DNA from: Conexibacter sp.
Lineage (GTDB): Bacteria > Actinomycetota > Thermoleophilia > Solirubrobacterales > Solirubrobacteraceae
Assembly: GCA_025964055.1 (NCBI GenBank)
Contig: JAOPZP010000485.1
Coordinates: 1-8,211, forward strand
Length of the DNA: 8,211 nucleotides
Reading direction: 5' to 3'
Shown: positions 5,348 to 8,211 of the stretch, piece after piece
Layout of the letters: each line of letters begins with the position of its first letter
How positions within the stretch are numbered: the stretch's first letter is position 1
Position numbers and translations under genes: made by a program
Notes under the pieces: model-generated
What the model was told of the DNA's origin: nothing
Seen by the model: the letters and a program-made list of their open reading frames with translations, nothing else
Database searches by the model: none

Positions 5348-5431
5348 ATGGGCGGCACTCCCTACTGGCGACCGGCGGCGAGCCCTCCCACGGGCCGGCC
5401 GGCGGGTGACCCCGGAATGCGTGGATCATGA
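5348..5431 (+). CDS. Possible 27-codon leader ORF overlapping the glpD start
   Basis: An ATG 8 bases after the TAGAAT box opens a 27-residue ORF (MGGTPYWRPAASPPTGRPAG...). Its TGA (5429-5431) overlaps the glpD ATG (5428-5430) in the form ATGA. Position (as for a leaderless start) and overlap (as for translational coupling) both suggest a translated leader peptide. Against this, about eight of its codons end in A or T (ACT, CGA, CCT, GGT, GGA, CGT, GGA, TCA), unlike neighbouring genes, so the peptide sequence itself is probably not under strong selection. It may be chance. Confidence 0.35.
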   Translation: MGGTPYWRPAASPPTGRPAGDPGMRGS

Positions 5432-7257
5432 GCGACACGAAGCACGGAGCCATCAACCCCGAGACCCGCGCCCGCGCCCTGGAGCGCATGCGCGACGAGG
5501 TCTTCGACATCGCCATCGTCGGCGGCGGGGTGGTCGGCAACGGCGTGGCGCTGGACGCGGTCAGCCGCGGGCTGAGCGTCGCGCTCGTGGAGGCGCGCGA
5601 CCTCGCGTCGGGCACCTCCTCGCGATCGAGCAAGCTGATCCACGGCGGCCTGCGCTACCTCGAGCAGCTGGACTTCCCGCTCGTGCGCGAGGCGCTGCAC
5701 GAGCGCGCGCTGCTGCTCGACCGCCTGGCGCCGCACCTCGTGCACCCGCTGCCGTTCCTCGCGCTGCTCAACCACCGCGGCTGGGAGCGCCCGTACGTCG
5801 GCGCCGGCCTCGTCCTCTACGACACGATGGGCACCGCCTTCGGCCGCTCCCGCGGCGTCCCGGCGCAGAAGCACTACACCCGCACGCAGACGCTGAAGAA
5901 GTTCCCCGCCTTGCGCAAGGACAGCTTCACCGGCGCGATCCAGTACTACGACGCGCAGGTCGATGACGCGCGCCACACGATGTTCCTCGCGCGCACCGCG
6001 GCGTCCTACGGCGCGCAGGTCGCCACGCGCTCGCAGGCCGTCGGGTTCCTGCGAGAGGGCGAGCACGTCACCGGCGTCAAGGTCCGCGACCTGGAGAACC
6101 CCGACGCGCCGCCGATCGAGCTGCGCGCCCGCCAGACGATCAACGCCACCGGCGTCTGGACCGACGACACGCAGGACATGGTCGGCGCGCGCGGCCAGTT
6201 CCACGTCCGCGCCTCCAAGGGCGTGCACCTGCTCGTGCCGCGCGACCGCATCCACGGCGACACCGCGCTGACGATCCGGACCGAGACGTCCGTGCTGTTC
6301 GTGATCCCGTGGGGCCGGCACTGGATCATCGGCACGACCGACACCGACTGGACGCTCGACAAGTCCCACCCGGCGGCCAGCAAGAAGGACATCGACTACC
6401 TGCTCGAGCACGTCAACCGGTACCTGGTCACGCCGCTGGGCCACGACGACGTCGAGGGCGTCTACGCGGGCCTGCGCCCGCTGCTGGCCGGCGAGTCCGA
6501 GGACACGAGCGCGCTGACCCGCGAGCACATCGTCGCGCACCCGGTGCCCGGCCTGGTCGCCGTCGCCGGCGGCAAGTACACCACCTACCGCGTGATGGCC
6601 GCCGACGCCGTCGACGCCGCCGTGCACGGCCTCGAGGACGAGGTCGGCGGCTCGGTGACCGAGCGCGTCCCGCTGATGGGCGCCGACGGCTACATCGCCC
6701 GCTGGAACAGCCGCGCCCGGATCGCCGAGCAGTCGGGCGTGCACGTCTCGCGCATCGAGCACCTGCTCAACCGCTACGGGTCGCTGATCGACGATCTGCT
6801 GGAGCTGATCGCCGGGAACCCCGAGCTCGGCCGCCCGCTGGAGGGCGCCGACGACTACCTCGCCGTCGAGGTCGTCTACGCCGCCACGCACGAGGGCGCC
6901 GCCCACCTCGAGGACGTCCTGACGCGCCGCACGCGCATCTCGATCGAGACCTGGGACCGCGGGCTCACCGCGGCCGAGGAGGCCGCGCGCCTGATGGCCG
7001 GGCCGCTGGGCTGGGACGAGGCGCACCGGGAGCGCGAGCTCGAGCACTACCGCGCACGGGTCGCCGCCGAGCGCGAGTCCCAGGAGCAGGACGACGACCT
7101 CGGCGCCGACGCGGCGCGCCTCGGCGCGCCCGACATCGCGCCCACGCTGCCGGTCGAGCGGCTCACGAGCCGCAACACGCAGGCGGCGGTCAGCCGCGAC
7201 GGCAAGACCGCCGCCGACCAGGAGCACGCCGGCGAGCCGGTGGCGCCGCGGAAGTGA
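5428..7257 (+). CDS. glpD: Aerobic glycerol-3-phosphate dehydrogenase
   Basis: This FAD-dependent, membrane-associated enzyme oxidises sn-glycerol-3-phosphate to dihydroxyacetone phosphate and passes electrons to the quinone pool. The 609-residue product has the N-terminal FAD-binding motif VGGGVVGNGVALDA (31-44), the family signature SSRSSKLIHGGLRYLE (64-79), the IGTTDTDW block (301-308), YAGLRPL (346-352) with Arg350, and GGKYTTYR (381-388) with Lys383. A C-terminal helical domain covers about 420-545, with ETWDRG at 507-512. The last 60 or so residues (from about 548) are acidic, then Ala/Arg-rich and probably disordered; they make the protein longer than most family members. The ATG at 5428 places the FAD motif at the expected distance. 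No Shine-Dalgarno sequence is clear. No glpF, glpK or glpR is in the window, so it appears to be a single-gene unit. Confidence 0.93.
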   Translation: MSDTKHGAINPETRARALERMRDEVFDIAIVGGGVVGNGVALDAVSRGLSVALVEARDLASGTSSRSSKLIHGGLRYLEQLDFPLVREALHERALLLDRLAPHLVHPLPFLALLNHRGWERPYVGAGLVLYDTMGTAFGRSRGVPAQKHYTRTQTLKKFPALRKDSFTGAIQYYDAQVDDARHTMFLARTAASYGAQVATRSQAVGFLREGEHVTGVKVRDLENPDAPPIELRARQTINATGVWTDDTQDMVGARGQFHVRASKGVHLLVPRDRIHGDTALTIRTETSVLFVIPWGRHWIIGTTDTDWTLDKSHPAASKKDIDYLLEHVNRYLVTPLGHDDVEGVYAGLRPLLAGESEDTSALTREHIVAHPVPGLVAVAGGKYTTYRVMAADAVDAAVHGLEDEVGGSVTERVPLMGADGYIARWNSRARIAEQSGVHVSRIEHLLNRYGSLIDDLLELIAGNPELGRPLEGADDYLAVEVVYAATHEGAAHLEDVLTRRTRISIETWDRGLTAAEEAARLMAGPLGWDEAHRERELEHYRARVAAERESQEQDDDLGADAARLGAPDIAPTLPVERLTSRNTQAAVSRDGKTAADQEHAGEPVAPRK

Positions 7258-7264
7258 TCGCGCG

Positions 7265-7270
7265 TATCGT
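7265..7270 (+). promoter_or_regulatory. -10 box (TATCGT) of the 114-residue acidic gene
   Basis: TATCGT is followed by 6 bases (CTCGCC) and the ATG at 7277. It is identical in sequence to the ohr -10 box and nearly so in spacing. It begins only 8 bases after the glpD stop codon. Confidence 0.5.
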
Positions 7271-7276
7271 CTCGCC

Positions 7277-7621
7277 ATGGACGACCGCCCGACCTTCCCG
7301 CTGATCGTGCACGACGACGAGCGCCCGGTGCTGCGCCTGGCGCTCAAGGTCTTCCGCGACGACCTCGGGCACGGCGAGCAGCGCATCATCGCGCTGGCCG
7401 ACGACGTGACCGCGCGGATCGTCGACGACGAGCGCGAGCCGCTGGTCCTCGACGCCGCGAGCATGAAGGTCACCTGGAGCGCGCTGCACACGCTGCTCGA
7501 CAGCAGCGCCCGCGGCCAGGGCGACGAGCGCGCGCACCTCCGCGCGCTGCTGGACCGCCTGCCCGGCGAGCACGACATGCGCGCGATCGACCTCGACACC
7601 GAGCTCGACCGCCGCGGCTGA
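7277..7621 (+). CDS. Acidic protein of unknown function
   Basis: I do not recognise this 114-residue protein. It is soluble, rich in Asp, Glu, Arg and Leu, with no signal peptide, membrane segment or cysteine. Residues 8-50 alternate strands and charged turns (PLIVHDDERPVLRLALKVF; RIIALADDVTARIVDD). Residues 64-98 look helical (KVTWSALHTLLDS and ERAHLRALLDRLPGE). The short C-terminal tail is charged. Third codon positions are almost all G or C throughout, so coding is convincing. The ATG is fixed by the TATCGT box 6 bases before it. It lies between glpD and the HIT gene, each of which seems separately transcribed, so its neighbours say little about its job. Confidence 0.8.
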   Translation: MDDRPTFPLIVHDDERPVLRLALKVFRDDLGHGEQRIIALADDVTARIVDDEREPLVLDAASMKVTWSALHTLLDSSARGQGDERAHLRALLDRLPGEHDMRAIDLDTELDRRG

Positions 7622-7643
7622 CCGCCGGTCGCGCCGCCCCGCA

Positions 7644-7649
7644 TAGGGT
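7644..7649 (+). promoter_or_regulatory. -10 box (TAGGGT) of the HIT gene
   Basis: TAGGGT is followed by 7 bases (GCGCGCC) and the ATG at 7657. It decides the start: an in-frame GTG at 7648 overlaps the -10 box and would not be in the transcript. Confidence 0.55.
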
Positions 7650-7656
7650 GCGCGCC

Positions 7657-8088
7657 ATGGCCAAGCCGTGCGTGTTCTGCCGGATCGTCGCGGGGGAGGT
7701 CCCGGCGTCGATCGTCCACGCCGACGACGACCACGTCGCGTTCCTCGACGCGCGGCCGCTGTTTCACGGCCACACGCTCCTGGTGCCCCGCGTCCACGTC
7801 GAGACGCTGGCCGACCTGCCGGCCACGGCGGTGGGCCCGTTCTTCACCGCCGTGCAGCGGCTGAGCGTCGCGGTGCCGGCGGCGATGGAGGCTGCCGGCA
7901 CGTTCGTGGCCATGAACAACGTCGTCAGCCAGTCGGTGCCGCACCTGCACTGCCACGTCGTGCCGCGCAACCCCAAGGACGGACTGCGCGGCTTCTTCTG
8001 GCCGCGGACCACCTACGCCGACGACGCGCAGCGCGACGCGGTGGCCGCGCGGATCGCCGCGGCGCTGGCGGCGCTGGCGGCGGGCTAG
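7657..8088 (+). CDS. HIT (histidine triad) family hydrolase
   Basis: HIT proteins are soluble homodimers that hydrolyse or transfer nucleotidyl groups from substrates such as AMP-lysine, Ap4A or dinucleoside polyphosphates. The 143-residue product shows the full histidine triad, HLHCHVVPR (96-104: His96, His98, His100), with His100 expected to be nucleotidylated. It also has FHGHTLLVPRVHVETLADL (36-54) and an N-terminal CVFC (Cys5, Cys8) typical of zinc-containing actinobacterial and Hint-like members. The usual glycines before the triad (N-x-G-x-x-x-G-Q) are replaced by NNVVSQSV (87-94). The WPRTTYAD segment (115-122) and the Ala-rich final helix are of the kind seen in actinobacterial relatives. 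The ATG at 7657 is chosen because of the -10 box 7 bases upstream. The stop codon overlaps that of the convergent gene. Substrate is unknown. Confidence 0.93.
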   Translation: MAKPCVFCRIVAGEVPASIVHADDDHVAFLDARPLFHGHTLLVPRVHVETLADLPATAVGPFFTAVQRLSVAVPAAMEAAGTFVAMNNVVSQSVPHLHCHVVPRNPKDGLRGFFWPRTTYADDAQRDAVAARIAAALAALAAG

Positions 8089-8211
8089 CGGCTCTTCGGG
8101 ATCCCGCGGATGACCACGCGGGCCAGGTAGGCGGCCAGCGCGTCGGGCTGCCACTGGCCCGGCTCCTCGAGCTGGACGCGGAAGCCCAGCTCGCCCAGGG
8201 CCACGAGCATC
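8085..8211 (-). CDS. C-terminal part of an unidentified protein (cut by window edge)
   Basis: The last 41 codons of a minus-strand gene enter from the right edge and stop at TAG (8087-8085). The visible part reads MLVALGELGFRVQLEEPG (the Met is probably internal), then QWQPDALAAYLARVVIRG and IPKSR. Every third codon position visible is G or C, matching real genes here, and the composition is balanced, unlike antisense shadows. The fragment suggests a strand and a terminal amphipathic helix ending in a basic tail. I do not recognise the family. The stop overlaps the HIT stop codon by four bases (CTAG). Confidence 0.65.
   Translation of the reverse strand, partial: MLVALGELGFRVQLEEPGQWQPDALAAYLARVVIRGIPKSR

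Noticed and set aside
3832..5358. A 508-codon minus-strand frame opposite the HD-GYP gene
   Set aside because: Low-complexity product rich in Ala, Asp, Gly and Arg with no recognisable domain. The opposite strand carries intact HD-GYP motifs.
5338..5409. Alternative ATG at 5338 in the glpD frame, as an N-terminal extension of GlpD
   Set aside because: It overlaps the TAGAAT box and the frame meets a TGA at 5407-5409 before reaching glpD.
7648..7656. Earlier GTG start for the HIT protein
   Set aside because: It overlaps the -10 box, so it would be upstream of the predicted transcription start; the family also usually begins close to the CxFC motif.
5362..8154. Very long open frame (930 codons) on the minus strand across glpD, the acidic gene and HIT
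   Set aside because: It is antisense to three well-supported genes, its product is repetitive in Arg, Asp, Gly, His and Val with no motif, and it crosses gene boundaries. It is the usual artefact of few stop codons in GC-rich DNA.
1..8211. Defence system, mobile element, CRISPR array, or tRNA/rRNA genes
   Set aside because: I searched both strands by eye and saw no direct-repeat arrays, transposase or integrase motifs, target-site duplications or tRNA-like cloverleaf sequence. The genes are ordinary chromosomal ones with uniform composition.

Overview
This window is a very GC-rich, densely packed chromosomal segment. Its codons end almost always in G or C. The base composition, the actinobacterial-looking transporter, prolipoprotein transferase and HIT protein, and -10 boxes of the TAnnnT type placed 6-9 bases before start codons all suggest an actinobacterium. 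My best guess is the Thermoleophilia (Solirubrobacterales: Conexibacter, Solirubrobacter and relatives). That placement is an inference from style, not a database match. No tRNA, rRNA, CRISPR array, transposase, integrase or phage gene was seen, and nothing suggests recent horizontal transfer.

Layout. At the left edge, on the minus strand, is the N-terminus of a Nudix hydrolase, cut by the window. Upstream of it on the same strand is lgt (prolipoprotein diacylglyceryl transferase). lgt is divergent from an MFS exporter on the plus strand, and the two share a compact inverted-repeat promoter region. The exporter is followed by ohr (organic hydroperoxide reductase), whose end overlaps a small 77-residue unknown gene. 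A convergent 71-residue minus-strand gene with a polyglycine tail comes next, divergent from a 114-residue beta-rich unknown protein. Then comes a membrane-anchored HD-GYP protein, probably a cyclic-di-GMP phosphodiesterase, preceded by a sigma-28/FliA-like promoter. A glpD-type glycerol-3-phosphate dehydrogenase with a structured leader and a possible 27-codon upstream ORF follows, then a 114-residue acidic unknown gene and a HIT-family protein. The last gene is a minus-strand CDS, cut by the right edge, whose stop codon overlaps that of the HIT gene.

Functionally this is a mixed housekeeping neighbourhood: lipoprotein maturation, efflux, peroxide detoxification, second-messenger turnover, glycerol-phosphate oxidation and nucleotide hydrolysis. 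Most genes appear to have their own promoter, so I see no long operon and no dedicated multi-gene novel system. The most interesting signals are regulatory: a window-wide leaderless promoter grammar, a symmetric divergent promoter, a FliA-like promoter before the HD-GYP gene, and an upstream ORF whose stop overlaps the glpD start by ATGA.
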